Positions 63,391 to 64,000 of a stretch of DNA of 64,000 nucleotides are shown piece after piece. Each line of letters begins with the position of its first letter. The stretch's first letter is position 1. The translations under genes and the position numbers were made by a program. The DNA is from Desulfocapsa sp. (lineage in GTDB: Bacteria; Desulfobacterota; Desulfobulbia; Desulfobulbales; Desulfocapsaceae). The notes below the pieces were generated by a model. That model was not told the DNA's origin and did no database searches. It saw only the letters and a list, made by a program, of their open reading frames with translations. The stretch spans positions 62,001-126,000 of the forward strand of contig JAFLJS010000008.1 of NCBI GenBank assembly GCA_022712895.1, written 5' to 3'.

Positions 63391-63502
63391 TTGTTCCAGC
63401 AGCAACTTTCCCTACGACTTTATTACAAAAGCATCAGGTTCAAGGGGTTTGTTCTCAGCCAGTTTCCCAGCACCCCCAAGTCAATTATTTCTTACAACAA
63501 AT

Positions 63503-64000
63503 TCAAACAGTCCACCAGTTATGAAAATGGTGCACCGGGCCGTGCCCAGCACCGATCTTCACTTCAGCCCCACCTAGCAATGCTCCATCGATATAGGCCT
63601 TAGCATCACGCACTGCGGCAGATAACTCCATGCCTTTAGCCAGACAAGAAGCAATAGCAGAAGAAATGGTACAACCTGTACCATGACTGTTTCGGGTATC
63701 GATCCGAGGACTTTCCAGTTTCAGGATCTCGTCACACTTGCGATCATAGAGCAGATCGATACTGCTTATCCCGTCAAGGGCGCCTCCTTTGAGGAACACC
63801 CGATCACAACCCAAGTCCGCCAGATCCCGACATGCGCCTTCCATCTGTGAGATTTCTGTTACATCCCTTTCCAGCAGAATCGAAGCCTCTGCAAGATTTG
63901 GAGTAATAACGGTGGCCATGGGAAAGAGATATTCTTTCAAGGCCTGAACCGCATCGTCCTGAAGAAGTTTGTCTCCATTTCTGGTCACCATCACCGGGTC
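63503..64000 (-). CDS. thiD: Hydroxymethylpyrimidine phosphate kinase ThiD (N-terminus cut off)
   Basis: 165 C-terminal residues of a PfkB/ThiD-type kinase, cut at the right edge. DPVMVTRNGDKLL is the start of the visible part, followed by TVITPNLAEASILL (written here as ITPNLAEASILL) and the catalytic ATP/anion-hole GTGCTISSAIASCLAKG. It phosphorylates HMP-phosphate, the next step after ThiC, which is encoded downstream. The stop is TGA at 63503-63505. The upstream half lies outside the window. Confidence 0.92.
   Translation of the reverse strand, partial: DPVMVTRNGDKLLQDDAVQALKEYLFPMATVITPNLAEASILLERDVTEISQMEGACRDLADLGCDRVFLKGGALDGISSIDLLYDRKCDEILKLESPRIDTRNSHGTGCTISSAIASCLAKGMELSAAVRDAKAYIDGALLGGAEVKIGAGHGPVHHFHNWWTV

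Overview
The window looks like chromosome of an anaerobic, c-type-cytochrome-rich Desulfobacterota bacterium, most like a Desulfobulbales-type sulfate reducer or sulfur disproportionator. This is inferred from gene families, not from a marker gene. The clues are a DsrP/NrfD-type quinol subunit, multihaem cytochromes, desulfoferrodoxin, rubrerythrin, a rubredoxin:oxygen-type flavodiiron protein, an ABC_sub_bind protein paired with a hybrid kinase, and the NifU-like/GGGtGRT pair. No rRNA, convincing tRNA, CRISPR array, prophage or intact insertion sequence was found. Gene density and codon use look even, as in core chromosome.

Layout. 1-7.4 kb: the end of a threonine-aldolase-like gene, a DUF1989 gene, then a minus-strand nitrate reductase operon (napD, napA, a tetrahaem protein that looks like a doubled NapB, a second tetrahaem cytochrome, a Tat-exported ferredoxin, an NrfD-type membrane subunit). 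7.8-11.6 kb: alanine dehydrogenase divergent from an Lrp regulator, then the NifU-like/GGGtGRT pair. 11.7-16.6 kb: an 11-residue-repeat periplasmic protein and the aapJQMP amino-acid ABC transporter. 16.7-26.5 kb: a plus-strand run of a hybrid kinase, a receiver protein, rsmB, a hypothetical gene, an M24 peptidase, a PIN-PhoH protein, a hypothetical gene and aconitase. 26.5-31.3 kb: a minus-strand oxygen and peroxide defence cluster ending in a PerR-like regulator.

31.4-49.3 kb: mixed housekeeping and envelope genes (FAD oxidoreductase, EamA transporter, multi-zinc-ribbon membrane protein, folA, a binding protein with a Cache-HAMP-GAF hybrid kinase, nadA, an outer-membrane barrel, PBP1B with a TPR lipoprotein, a TolB-like propeller protein, and a TetR-DUF1566-thioredoxin cluster). 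49.3-64 kb: an OafA-type acyltransferase, a cysteine-repeat secreted protein, an FrhB-like iron-sulfur protein overlapping a hexapeptide acyltransferase, a YdjM-like membrane protein, an amino-acid ABC locus with two permeases and a binding protein but no ATPase, a chemoreceptor, thiC and a truncated thiD.

The observations most worth following up are the nitrate reductase operon, which lacks napC, napG/napH and canonical napB and instead has a quinol-to-ferredoxin-to-cytochrome chain; a family of roughly 110-150 bp palindromic repeats (three copies) whose inner stems differ in sequence but stay complementary; and a separate 191-bp nested palindrome with perfect 21-bp ends upstream of the YdjM-like gene.
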